Below, one piece after another: positions 1-11,325 of a DNA stretch of 64,000 bases. Source of the stretch: Labia minor (lineage: Eukaryota; Arthropoda; Insecta; Dermaptera; Spongiphoridae); contig OY720346.1 of NCBI GenBank assembly GCA_963082975.1, forward strand, positions 23,306,720 to 23,370,719, written 5' to 3'. The position numbers and the translations under genes are program-made. Under the pieces are notes generated by a model. It searched no databases. It was not told where the DNA came from and saw only the letters and a program-made list of their open reading frames with translations. Position 1 is the first letter of the stretch; each line of letters begins with the position of its first letter.

Positions 1-414
1 TTGAAAATTCAGAAAATTATCTTACATATTCCACAAACTTATTACATTCCATGTCCACTGATGACTTATTATATAATTTATGGAAACTCGAGGATGTTCC
101 TGATAATATTCCTTTTTCTAAAGATGACCAATATACGGAACAACATTTCTTAGAAACACAAAAGATTACGAAATGGAAGGTACTCTGTTAAATTACCATT
201 TAAATCAGAGCCGCCGGACTTGAAGGATTCTTATAGTTTAGCTCGAAAAAGATTTTTTCTACAAGAGAAAAAACTTAACAAGGATTTAGCAACAAAGAAA
301 GCTTATTCTGATTTTATCAACGAATATATTATATTAGACCACATGGAATTTGTTAAAGAAATTAAGGATCAATTTGATTTCAATCAGGATGAATATTCAT
401 ATCAATCACTGTAA
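1..414 (+). pseudogene. BEL/Pao retrotransposon pol remnant, region just before reverse transcriptase
   Basis: Two frames together resemble the segment of BEL/Pao polyproteins between protease and reverse transcriptase. The first frame runs to about 180 and reads as a WKLEDVP-like stretch with an acidic segment. After a frameshift near 178-190 a second frame reads LPFK, then SLARKRF, EKKLNKD and a Y-x-F-x-x-EY-x-x-x-x-HME-like block at about 300-350. That block is typical of the family just upstream of the polymerase palm. The frame stops at 412-414. No catalytic palm is present: only 11 bases separate it from the DUF5641-like piece that follows, so most of pol has been deleted. The element runs off the left edge. 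Family assignment is from remembered conservation, not a search. Confidence 0.7.
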
Positions 415-425
415 AACAAGATTTA

Positions 426-746
426 ATGAACTTTGAAACGAATCGTCTATCTAGGTGGCAACTTATCCAACAAATACAACAATGTTTCTGGAAAAGATGG
501 AAAAATGATTATTTAACTTCGTTACAGGTAAAAGCAAAATGGTTCCAAGGCAAACATGATGTTCAATTGAATCAAATTGTACTTGTTCGAGATTCAAGAA
601 CTACACCTCTCTTATGGAAGATAGGAAAAATTATTGAGATATATCCAGGACAAGATGGAATAACAAGAATTGTCAAGATTCTAACCCGATCGGGTGAAAT
701 AGTGAGGCCAATCACCAAGTTAGCTCCTCTTCCCGAAAATGACTAA
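426..746 (+). pseudogene. BEL/Pao integrase C-terminal (DUF5641-type) remnant
   Basis: A 106-codon frame carries the hallmark order of the DUF5641 region at the C-terminus of BEL/Pao integrases. RWQLIQ and FWKRW lie at residues 10-25 with YL at 29-30. They are followed by a basic patch, a VLVRD strand, LWKIGKI and a YPGQDG-TR turn, and the frame ends in KLAPLP. In complete elements this region ends the polyprotein and is close to the 3' LTR; no LTR pair was recognised here. The upstream reverse transcriptase, RNase H and integrase core are absent, so this is an internally deleted, inactive copy. The ATG at 426 is only the first in-frame methionine and not a real start. Confidence 0.8.
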
Positions 747-899
747 GCCATTGTCCGCTTCCTCATATCCTACTCTTGGTTCTCCAATCCTCTTACTTAC
801 CTTATTTGGTCAAAAAAGGTTGAGAAACACTGATCTAGATAGTATAAATTCAATAAAAACATTTAAAAAATATATTATGTTAAATAGAACAGATTTAAT

Positions 900-2013
900 A
901 GCGAGATCATCACAAGTTTTGTAAACAATATTTTGTAATTTTAATTAATTTTCAAATAAATATTGTATATTACATAAAACATATTCATTTCTTTTAGATT
1001 GGTTAATTAATTTAAAGTATGTAGAATTTTCAGTTAAGTGAAAAATTATTTATTTGGATATAAATCCAACATGGAAAAAAACAACTGATTGCTGCTTTTA
1101 TCCTAATTTTATTCCCAATATTCCTTCTAAATAAATTTATAAAATCTTGAAAGTCCGCTTTTTTTAAAAAAAAAATTAGTTCTATATGAAAATTTTAGGT
1201 GCGCTAGTTCAGTGTCCATTTTTTGAAATTTTCTGTGTTTCTATATGAAATTTTCTAGTCTTACAGAGATGGTCTGGATTTGCTTGTTATTTTGATTGTA
1301 AATCACAGACCACCCGTTATCAGACCTGGACACGCAATGTTATTTTCTGAAACCGCGTTTTGCGCTATCTGGCGGCAGCATACCAGAAACTTTTAAAAAA
1401 GGGGGGTGGGAGCTTGTGGGACGTTTTTTAAATTTATTTTTATTTAGAAGGAATATTGAGAATTAAAAATTGTAGAATTTTGGCACGTTTTTTAAATTTA
1501 TTATTATTTAGAAGGAATATTGGGAATTAAAAATTGTAGAATTTTCAGTTAAGTGAAAAATCATTTATTTGGAGATAAAACTGACAATTCAGCAATCAAT
1601 TATGCTTATCTCAGAATATTGCCAAAATGTTGGTTTTATACCCAACTAAATGATTTTTCACTTAACTGAAAATTCTACATACTTTTATGTAATTTACATA
1701 TCTAAAAGAAACGAATGTTTTATCTCATATACAATATTTATTTGAAAATAAATTAAAATTACAAAATACTCTCTCTCTCTCTCTATTTACAAAACTAGTA
1801 AACATATCCTTTTTACATATTTGTTTGTTACACATTGTATTTAATTTTTCACTTTGGTTTGTAAATTTGTTTTAAATTTGTTTTGATAAATTGCAATTAT
1901 TGAATTTACACACCTAGATGAAACGAATATAGTTCTATATAATATACAATATTTATTTGAAAATTTATTAAAATTATAAAATGCTATTTACAAATTTTGT
2001 GATGATCTCACTA
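900..2013. repeat. Palindromic / foldback repeat cluster
   Basis: A half-unit at about 900-1075 recurs in inverted orientation at about 1645-1797 and, more diverged, at 1905-2013. Shared marks are a GATCATCACAA-like outer end, TCAAATAAATATTGTATAT and TTCAGTTAAGTGAAAAAT. The last block also recurs in direct orientation at about 1540-1565. A TTTAGAAGGAATATTG block is repeated directly near 1440 and 1498 and inverted near 1105-1130. A (CT)n run lies at 1769-1783. This looks like nested foldback (MITE-like) insertions just behind the BEL/Pao remnant. No coding potential was seen. Confidence 0.6.
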
Positions 2014-2300
2014 GTAAACTTAAACTCATTAAGCAATTTTTTCCATTATAGTTGCCACACATTTTTATACCGAGAAATAGTATGCGCCTGCAGTGCCATC
2101 TGACTGTCGCACGCATCTCTTGGGCATCTGCAGCATCGTTTGGCCGTTGATAAGGTGCAATAAGGTGCAAAACTGTGTTTCAAGAGCTACCATATGCGTG
2201 TTCTGGGTCAAAATCAAAATCGTTTATATTACTTATTCTCTTATTCCCTAGAATATATCTTATACAGACCATCACTTGATAATACATTAATCAATTAAAA

Positions 2301-4127
2301 ATGGATCTTTATTCACAAGAAGACAGAAAATATCCAATATATATAGGTAAGTTTTATTTCTATGTTATTTTCATCTAAATTTAGGTTAATTGTAACTAAA
2401 ATTATTTTTTTTAATATTATTTGTAATGATATTATTCCTTAAATTGAATTATAAATTAGATATATAAAAATATAATGATTTAAAATAACGAAAATAATTC
2501 TTTTTTAGGTCCTCTATATTCTTGTGTATATTGTCAGAATAATTTTATAAGTGAGGAATTTTTATCTAAACACCTAAAAAAATGTTTTCATAAAAAAATA
2601 TTTTCAATTTTCAAAAATCATGTAAAACTCGAAAAGGATACAGACAAATATTTAAACGAAAAATTTGAAGAAAATACTAATTCAAACCATACAGAAGACA
2701 GGCGTTTACAATGTAATTATTATAAAAAGAAATTTGATCAGAAATCAACTTTAAATACACATTTATTAATTCATAGAGGAGAAAAACCTTTTGAATGTAA
2801 TTATTGTGAAAAGAAATTTGATAGGAAAACTTCTTTAGATAGCCATTTATTAATTCATACAGGAGAAAAACCTTTTAAATGTAATTATTGTGAAAAGAAA
2901 TTTAATCTGAAATCAAATTTAAAAAAACATTTTTTAATTCATACAGGAGAAAAAACATTTAAATGTAATTATTGTGAAAAGAAATTTAATGTGAAATCAA
3001 GTTTAGATAGACATTTATTAATTCATACAGGAGAAAAACCTTTTGAATGTAATTATTGTAAAAAGAAATTTAAACAAAAATCTGATTTAGATGTACATTT
3101 ATTAATTCATACAGGAGAAAAATCATTTGAATGTAATTATTATAAAAAGAAATTTGATCAGAAATCAACTTTAAATACACATTTATTAATTCATAGAGGA
3201 GAAAAACCTTTTGAATGTAATTATTGTGAAAAGAAATTTGATAGGAAAACTTCTTTAGATAGACATTTATTAATTCATACAGGAGAAAAACCTTTTAAAT
3301 GTAATTATTGTGAAAAGAAATTTAATCTGAAATCAAATTTAAAAAAACATTTTTTAATTCATACAGGAGAAAAAACATTTAAATGTAATTATTGTGAAAA
3401 GAAATTTAATGTGAAATCAAGTTTAGATAGACATTTATTAATTCATACAGGAGAAAAACCTTTTGAATGTAATTATTGTAAAAAGAAATTTAAACAAAAA
3501 TCTGATTTAGATGTACATTTATTAATTCATACAGGAGAAAAATCATTTGAATGTAATTATTGTAAAAAGAAATTTTTTATGAAATCACGTTTAGCTAAAC
3601 ATATATTAATTCATACAGGAGAAAAACCTTTTGAATGTAATTATTGTAAAAAGAAATTTAATCAAAAATCACATTTAGATCAACATTTATTAATTCATAC
3701 AGGAAAAGAACCTTTTGAATGTAATTATTGTAAAAAGAAATTTATTCACAATTCAATGTTAGAAAGACATTTATTAATTCATACAGGAGAAAAACCTTTT
3801 GAATGTAATTATTGTGAAAAGAAATTTAATCAGAATTCAATTTTAGAAAGACATTTATTAATTCATACAGGAGAAAAACCTTTTGAATGTAATTATTGTA
3901 AAAAGAAATTTAATATGAAATCAAGTTTAGCTAAACATTTATTAATTCATACAGGAGAAAAACCTTTTGAATGTAATTATTGTAAAAAGAAATTTAATCG
4001 AAAATCACATTTAAAAACACATTTATTAATTCATACAAGAGAAAAATATTTTGAATGTAATTATTGTGAAAAAAAATTTAAACAGAAACCACATTTAGAT
4101 AAACATTTATTAATACATAATGTTTAG
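2301..4127 (+). CDS. Tandem C2H2 zinc-finger protein, two exons
   Basis: Exon 1 is 2301-2346 and exon 2 is 2509-4127, joined across a GTAAGT...TTTTTTAG intron (2347-2508). The frame stays open across the join and gives 554 residues. The ATG at 2301 has an AAAAATGG context and is the only upstream in-frame start. An atypical finger lies near residues 21-43 (Cys21, Cys24, His37, then Cys41 or His43). A linker follows, then 17 units with a strict 28-residue period from Cys84 to the C-terminus, joined by HTGEKPF-type linkers. Units 1 and 6 of the array have Tyr in place of the second zinc cysteine (CNYY). Units 1-5 and 6-10 are a 420-bp duplication. Such arrays bind DNA in the nucleus and usually act as transcription regulators; the target is unknown. 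No KRAB, ZAD, BTB or SET domain is visible. Confidence 0.88.
2347..2508 (+). other. Intron of the zinc-finger gene
   Basis: A 162-bp phase-1 intron with donor GG|GTAAGT at 2347 and acceptor TTCTTTTTTAG ending at 2508. Removing it joins the first 15 codons and one base to the long finger exon without breaking frame. Splicing is inferred; there is no transcript evidence. Confidence 0.8.
2711..3550 (+). repeat. 420-bp tandem duplication of a five-finger block
   Basis: 2711-3130 and 3131-3550 match base for base apart from one substitution: C at 2843 versus A at 3263, which is Ser127 versus Arg267. Each copy encodes five fingers, including one with a Cys-to-Tyr lost zinc ligand. The duplication keeps the reading frame and the 84-bp finger period. 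Confidence 0.93.
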
Positions 4128-4206
4128 GAAATAGGCTTATTAATGAAAACAATATTTTCTTTGAATATATCTTATATACTTTATAGCTCAAATTGTAGTT
4201 TAAATC

Positions 4207-4212
4207 AATAAA
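4207..4212 (+). terminator. Probable polyadenylation signal of the zinc-finger gene
   Basis: AATAAA about 80 bp after the stop codon, the first canonical hexamer downstream. The AT-rich composition makes chance hexamers common. Confidence 0.45.
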
Positions 4213-4600
4213 AATCTGATTTATTTAACTTAGTAATTATATTAACTATTTTATTTGGTCTATTAAATAAATACATTATTACTAATTATCTATTATACAT
4301 TTAAGAATCCTATCATTTTATTATTCATAATTGATTTATTTATTATTTATTTATACAAGTCCAAAATATGTCTAATGATTCTTTCTTTTTACTAGTCTAT
4401 AATTGTGTGTTAATAAAAAAGAAACTTTATAAAAATCCTTATTTTAATTCTTACGAAATTTTATAAAATTTATTTTAATTCTTAAACGAGAAAAGCATTT
4501 TGAATTTTTTGGTAATTGTTCAGTTTAACGTATGTATGATGGATTTTGATAAAACCTTTCCAGTAGATTCCTTTTTTTATTCCAAACAAACTTTCCTTAA
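4213..4600. other. AT-rich intergenic DNA, nothing recognised
   Basis: Low-complexity AT-rich sequence between the zinc-finger gene and the decayed element to its right. No ORF, tRNA or repeat signature was found. Confidence 0.5.
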
Positions 4601-4609
4601 GAAGTATGT

Positions 4610-4800
4610 GCCGGTCGTTACTAGTTCACGAGATAAAAATTACACAGGCCAACAAAAAAATTTTTTTTAAAACTTTTTTCACGTTAATAGGTGATGTTTA
4701 TAGATTTTTTTGAGCTGAATCCAATTCTGGCCTTGGTTTTTTTGTATCACGCACAGTTTTTGAGCAATCTGTTTTTTAATGATATAGTATAAAACCACTT
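4610..4800. repeat. Noncoding transposon-like segment, shared with about 12040-12200
   Basis: Contains ACACAGGCCAAC followed by A/T tracts. A similar arrangement occurs inverted at about 12040-12200 (GGCCTGTGT at 12183-12191). It lies on the 3' side of the minus-strand pseudogene that follows and may be part of the same element. No termini were recognised. Confidence 0.4.
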
Positions 4801-4922
4801 TAGTATATAGGGAAATTAATGAAACGCTATGTTAAATCATAAGCATGGTTTGTATTTACAGTTTAAAACAGTGACCGAATGTGTGTGTGTGCCATTATAG
4901 GTTTTTATTGATATTACAGGTT

Positions 4923-5670
4923 TCACTTGTCAGCTGGAATTGGTTTATACTTCCGTTCTCTTTTTTCTTTGGAGCTTCTTATGTAGCTTTTTCTTCGATG
5001 TGTTGCTTGCTGAACTTCTTGTTTAAAATACTTGGAAAATTGCTGCTCTCTCTTTCTATACACATGAATGCTGGTTCCAATGGCTAACAAGTTCTTTTCT
5101 TTCAGTCTAGAGCCAAGCAATTCAGCCTTTTCTTTAGTCAAGCCCAGATCCCTAACCAAGTCATTAAGCTCGATTTGTGTAAACACTTTAGGCTCTACAT
5201 TTTCAGTAGTACAATGGAATTCTTCATTGACTCGGATTGCACATCAGAAAATACTTCAATAGAATTTAAATCATCTGGTGGTTCAGGGACCGGTAAATCT
5301 ACACTGTGTCCTACTGGTCGGATGGCAGATGGAACCTTCTTGTTTTTTGAGTTATGACGAGTAATATCAACACTGCAAAAATAGCAGTCATCAGAATGAT
5401 TTTTCGGCTCCCTCCATATCATAGGAACAGCAAATTTAAAGGTTTTTCTCTCCTTTTTTGACCATTTTCTTAGATCTTCAACACAAACATAACATACCTA
5501 ATGTGGTGCCCAAGATTTCTCCTGATCACCCCAAGTTTAGTTCGAAAATATGATAGATAAACCTTTTTCACAAAGTCTGTAATGTTTCTTTGGTGTTTTT
5601 TAATCACAAACTCACCACAAATATAACAAAAACTGTCAGCAGAGTTTTTACAAGCGCGATTAGACATTTT
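4923..5670 (-). pseudogene. Decayed copy of an unnamed multicopy arthropod protein
   Basis: Read on the minus strand from 5670, the first frame begins MSNRACKNSADSF and contains a CYICGEF cysteine motif. A frameshift near 5538 moves the reading to a second frame holding an in-frame TAG, then a CYFC motif and PSAIRPVGHS with a PVPEPP stretch. A second frameshift near 5210 leads to a third frame with LNDLVRDLGL, LLGSRLKEKNLL and YRKREQQF. The order and motifs recall an uncharacterised, highly repeated arthropod protein family of several hundred residues that I know only as hypothetical proteins. The rest of the C-terminal half is not recognisable. Two frameshifts and a stop make it non-functional. 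Function unknown; the copy number suggests mobile DNA. Confidence 0.55.
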
Positions 5671-5819
5671 ACTGAGCACATGTACTAGAAACGTTAAAGT
5701 GAGGTTTGGTTGACAGTAAAGAAAACACCAGCTGTTTGACCAGCAAATGTTTTTTGGCAGTGCTACCAACATCATCTACATCCATTAGACCTACTTTTCC
5801 AATTTACTTATAAATATTA

Positions 5820-8149
5820 CTAGCTGCTCAGAGCGCCTTCGGCGCTCTTCACACCTAGACGGGGGCTCCGCCCCCTGTACCCCCGAGTTGTACATAGTAT
5901 TTGGTGGTTGAAAGTATTAAAAGGTTTTCATCCATTTTGTTTCAATCAGTATATTACATAAAACATTCATTTCTTTTTGTGTTCTTATTTAAAAAATATA
6001 TTTTAATTTAATCACTATATTAATTATATATATTATTATTGTATATGTTATATCTATCTACCTATGTGGCTCAAAGATACTCTAAAGTTCTTAGCCGCAA
6101 CAACCACATTTCTCCAAGTGTCCCTATCCTGAGCCCTTGTTCCATCTCTCTTACGTCCCTTCCTACGCGTCATTGGTTTTCCAAGCGTCGTTTTCCAATA
6201 GGTCTTCCCACCAATATCTTTTTCCTCTCCCATTCTAGCCACGTGCCCTGCCTATCGCAGCTTTTTCCCTTTTATAAGCCTAACTATTTCTGAAGATGCA
6301 GAGAGGCCATGCAATTTCTTGTTATACAGTCTCCCTCATACCCGGTGACCTCATCTTTCTTTGGCCAATAAATGCAGGGAAGAATCCTATTCTCAAATAC
6401 TCTGAATCTACTCTCATCTTCAAGGGTCATAGACCATGCCTCCCACCCATATAATGCAACAGGCAAAATAATCTTTTTATATATTCCCTTTGATAATAAT
6501 TTTGAAGAGATAAGCCTCTATATTGCAGATAACAGGCGTTTCCCGATTGCAACCCCGATTTAAATTCTTCTCAAATATTATTATCCTTCATGATTACATT
6601 CAATTTTTATACATATTCAAATTCTACATTTTGTATCTTAAGATTTTGTATGGTAATACTCTTCCTCTTTGTTACTAAATATTTTTTCTTATCACTATTA
6701 ATTTCAAACCTCCATTAAATTTTCCTCGCTATCTGTAATTGAAATTGCCGAATCTCCTATTATATTTAAGTCGTCTGAGTAACCTAATATTTTACAATTG
6801 ATTTCCGCATCTTATTCTTTCTTTACTACCTTCAAGAGAAATTTGAAGATTGAAAATTTGAAAAAGTTTATCCGGATCTATTGAGTCATGCGTATGTTTT
6901 ACTAAAGTCTACAAATAATTAGTGAACAGAAATATTGAATTCGCGGTTTTTTTCCTAATATCTGTCATAATGAAAATATCTTAATTAATGTTGATCGATT
7001 TGGCCTTAACCCGCAATGATATCTCCTAATATTTCCTCCGCCTATGGTTCTTAAGTATTGTATATGTTATAATAGTGAAATAGAGTATAATATTTCTTGA
7101 TCATTACATTTTGGTATTTTATTTTCATTGCTAGATTATTATTGAATATTTTTAATTTTAATGAAACTTGGGAAAATGCAAAAATAGAGACTTGAGACAA
7201 TATATAAAAATTAACGGTATAAAACTATAGATAAATGACCAATATATACATTCATTAATAGTATTAATTTAAATTAATTGTATTATTTGTTTTTTTTATT
7301 ATTAAGTTCATTTATTAATTTTTTTAGATCATAGTTATTTTCCTTAAAAGAAACTTAAATTCTGTGGTGCTAGGGGATTTGAAAATTATTCGTCGCAATA
7401 TGAAGATTTCGCTTACAGTTTCTGTCATGTCCGACCTCCATCCAACAGTTATTTTCTGTTAAGTTTTTTGCTTCTCTTAATCATGTGATCTATATATTTA
7501 ATTTTTTTTGATTCATTATAATAAAATTTAAACAAATAAAAATTTTTACTTTGTTAATTTATATAAATTTCAATATAAACTGATTGTGAGTGATACGCTT
7601 AGCCAATACTCTGAATAATTTGTGTACAAAAATATTGAATGTTCTTAGCGAGATTTGATATAATGTTGTACGATTTGTCCTAAATCTGAATTAGAAGAAA
7701 ATTATAAATTGCATTAAAATGAGACCTTTTAGAATAAATTATTTAATTGAAATGATATTTAAATATAAGAATTTAAAAAAATATTATATTCTTTGTTTGG
7801 CAATTGTTATTTAATTATGTGCAACATGATTCGACTTGCACAGAGCATCGTTATTTTTTATTAATATCACATAATAAAAATGAATCTTTTAAACATAATA
7901 AATAAAAAAGACATTTTAATAAATTTAAAAAATATACCCAATTTAAAAATGTCAAAAATTTAAAACAACTTTATATCATCATATTTTAATTTTTATATAA
8001 TATATATATATATATATTTAGTAATTAATAATAGAGTAATTAAATTAAAATACAAAACAAAGATAATATAATTCAGTCATTTTAATTCAGGTTAAATAAT
8101 ATTTTTTTTTATTATTCAATGATAAAATTTATATATTATTATATATATA
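5820..8149 (-). mobile_element. Helitron-like element, family 1, copy 1 (3' end at left)
   Basis: Read on the minus strand, the 3' end is a GAGCGCC-GAA-GGCGCTC hairpin, a short spacer, then CTAG (5820-5823) followed by T. This is the hairpin plus CTRR end of Helitrons. The body carries a LINE reverse-transcriptase fragment (about 6040-6960) and about 1.2 kb of AT-rich DNA. The right side stops at 8149, where copy 2 begins. The 5' module of about 1.1 kb seen in copy 2 is missing, and an internal stretch of about 386 bp present in copy 2 is absent after 7712. No Rep/helicase ORF exists, so it is non-autonomous. Confidence 0.7.
6040..6960 (-). pseudogene. LINE reverse-transcriptase C-terminal fragment inside Helitron copy 1
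   Basis: On the minus strand, GYSDDLNIIGDSA spells a non-LTR retrotransposon palm motif of the YxDD class (codons at 6770-6781). Further on come VALYGWEAWSMTL, SRFRVFENRIL and WPKKDEVTG (6284-6466), then ARMGEEKDIGGKTY (6054-6242). This order is standard for the RT thumb and C-terminal region of a common arthropod LINE group. Several frameshifts and stops interrupt it, and fingers, endonuclease and ORF1 are absent. The same segment with similar limits recurs in the other family 1 Helitrons here. Confidence 0.75.
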
Positions 8150-8369
8150 CTAGCTGCTCAGAGCGCCTTCGGCGCTCTTCACACCTAGACGGGGGCTCCG
8201 CCCCCTGTACCCCCGAGTTGTACATAGTATTTGGTGGTTGAAAGTATTAAAAGGTTTTCATCCATTTTGTTTCAATCAGTATATTACATAAAACATTCAT
8301 TTCTTTTTGTGTTCTTATTTAAAAAATATATTTTAATTTAATCACTATATTAATTATATATATTATTAT

Positions 8370-9290
8370 TGTATATGTTATATCTATCTACCTATGTGGC
8401 TCAAAGATACTCTAAAGTTCTTAGCCGCAACAACCACATTTCTCCAAGTGTCCCTATCCTGAGCCCTTATTCCATCTCTCTTACGTCCCTTCCTACGCGT
8501 CATTGGTTTTCCAAGCGGACGTTTTCCAATCGGTCTTCCCACCAATATTTTTTTCCTCTCCCATTCTTGCCACGTGCCCTGCCTATCGCAGCTTTTTCCC
8601 TTTTATAACCCTAACTATTTCTGAAGATGCAGAGAGGCCATGCAATTTCTTGTTATACAGTCTCCCTCATACCCGGTGACCTCATCTTTCTTTGGCCAAT
8701 AAATGCAGGGAAGAATCCTATTCTCAAATACTCTGAATCTACTCTCATCTCCAAGGGTCATAGACCATGCCTCCCACCCATATAATGCAACAGGCAAAAT
8801 AATCTTTTTATATATTCCCTTTGATAATAATTTTGAAGAGATAAGCCTCTTTATTGCAGATAACAGGCGTTTCCCGATTGCAACCCCGATTTAAATTCTT
8901 CTCAAATATTATTATCCTTCGTGATTACATTCAATTTTTCTACATATTCAAATTCTACATTTTGTATCTTAAGATTTTGTATGTTAATACTCTTCCTCTT
9001 TGTTACTAAATATTTTTTCTTATCACTATTAATTTCAAACCTCCATTAAATTTTCCTCGCTATCTGTAATTGCAATTGCCGAATCTCCTATTATATTTAA
9101 GTCGTCTGAGTAACCTAATATTTTACAATTGATTTCCGCATCTTATTCTTTCTTTACTACCTTCAAGAGAAATTTGAAGATTGAAAATTTGAAAAAGTTT
9201 ATCCGGATCTATTGAGTTATGCGTATGTTTTACTAAAGTCTACAAATAATTAGTGAACAGAAATATTGAATTCGCGGTTTTGTTCCTAAT
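8370..9290 (-). pseudogene. LINE RT fragment inside Helitron copy 2
   Basis: Nearly the same sequence as the fragment in copy 1, with VALYGWEAWSMTLGDESRF on the minus strand at 8615-8797 and the YSDD palm motif near 9100. It has the same frame breaks as copy 1, so both descend from one captured, already decayed fragment. Confidence 0.75.
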
Positions 9291-10860
9291 ATCTGTCATA
9301 ATGAAAATATCTTAATTAATGTTGGTCGATTTGGCCTGAACCCGCAATGATATCTCCTAATATTTCCTCCGCCTATAGTTTATAAGTATTGTATATGTTA
9401 TAATAGAGTATAATATTTCTTGATCATTACATTTTGGTATTTTATTTTCATTGCTAGATTATTATTGAATATTTTTAATTATAATGAAACTTGAGAAAAT
9501 GCAAAAATAGAGACTTGAGACAATTTATAAAAATTAACGGTATAAAACTATAGATAAATGACCAATATATACATTCATTAATAGTATTAATTTAAATTAA
9601 TTGATTTATTTGTTTTTTTTATTATTAAGTTCATTTATTAATTTTTTTAGATCATAGTTATTTTCCTTAAAAGAAACTTAAATTCTGTGGTGCTAGGGGA
9701 TTTGAAAATTATTCGTCGCAATATGAAGATTTCGCTTACAGTTTCTGTCATGTCCGACCTCCATCCAACAGTTATTTTCTGTTAAGTTTTTTGCTTCTCT
9801 TAATCATGTGATCTATATATTTAATTTTTTTAGATTCATTATAATAAAATTTAAACAAATAAAAATTTTTACTTTGTTAATTTATATAAATTTCAATATA
9901 AACTGATTGTGAGTGATACGCTTAGCCAATACTCTGAATATTTTGTGTACAAAAATATTGAATGTTCTTAGCGAGATTTGATATAATGTTGTACGATTTG
10001 TCCTAAATCTGAATTAGAAGAAAATTATAAATTGCCTCCTTTTCCAGCCCAATTCATTTACCCACCCATGTTGCATATGGCATCTAAATTTCTTAAAACT
10101 CCGTTTTTTTAATTTAAAATAGAAGGAGAGAAAGAGTTTTAAATTATATTCGAATAGTCTATATATTCTATATATCAGTATTTTTTTTCTGAATTTAATA
10201 GCAAGATGATTTTAAAAAATTTTCCATTCTTAATGCATATGATTGATTACATGTGTTAAAATTTAAAAAAATTCAAATATTCTAATTTTTATATTTATAT
10301 ATACAACAATTTAATATTATTTTTTATTAATATCATATCAAAAAAAGAGAATTTATTAAAAATAAAAAAAGAAGCCTATTAATAAAAAATTGAATGGTGA
10401 TTTAAATATTTTATTAAATTAATTAAAATGAGACCTTTTAGAATAAATTATTTAATTGAAATGATATTTAAATATAAGAATTTAAAAAAATATTATATTC
10501 TTTGTTTGGCAATTGTTATTTAATTATGTGCAACATGATTCGACTTGCACAGAGCATCGTTATTTTTTATTAATATCACATAATAAAAATGAATCTTTTA
10601 AACATAATAAATAAAAAAGACATTTTAATAAATTTAAAAAATATACCCAATTTAAAAATGTCAAAAATTTAAAACAACTTTATATCATCATATTTTAATT
10701 TTTATATAATATATATATATATATATATATAGTTAATTAATAATAGAGTAATTAAATTAAAATAAAAAACAAAGATAATATAATTCAGTCATTTTAATTC
10801 AGGTTAAATAATATTTTTTTTTATTATTCAATGATAAAATTTATATATTATTATATATAT

Positions 10861-11266
10861 ATTATAGAAAAGAAGAAATATTCAATTAAATAAAAAATAA
10901 TTTAAGATAAAAATATGATCTAATTAAATTGAGAACTTTTAGAATAAATTATTTAATTGAATTGATATTTGTATATTAGAATTTAAAATAAAAAGGGAAA
11001 TATTATAATAATTCTTCGATTGGGAATCTCTATGATAATTCATTGTTTGAAATGATTCCGCTAGGCCGACAGTGAGCCGCGAGCTGCTCTTGAATGAACA
11101 ACACGGAGAATTATATAAACTTTAAAAAATTAATTTCTGCGGTTATTGATAAGATATTAATAAAATTTATAGCCTATGTTACTCTAGAGGTATATAAGAA
11201 TATTGTGATGTAATTTCAAAGAAATCGGTTCAGCCAATTCTGAGTCTATAAAATAGTAATTTTCCG

Positions 11267-11325
<59 letters not shown>

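Noticed and set aside
1988-2170. 60-codon minus-strand frame with a non-repetitive N-terminal part
   Set aside because: Half of it is the palindromic repeat 1905-2013, no motif is recognisable and there is no supporting context.
2709-4127. Regular 84-bp repeats as a possible CRISPR or satellite array
   Set aside because: The repeats are in-frame C2H2 fingers with linkers; variation follows codons and contact residues.
6039-8894. Plus-strand frames beginning MYMLYLSTYVAQRY and MQGRILFSNTL
   Set aside because: They are antisense shadows of the minus-strand LINE fragments in the Helitrons.
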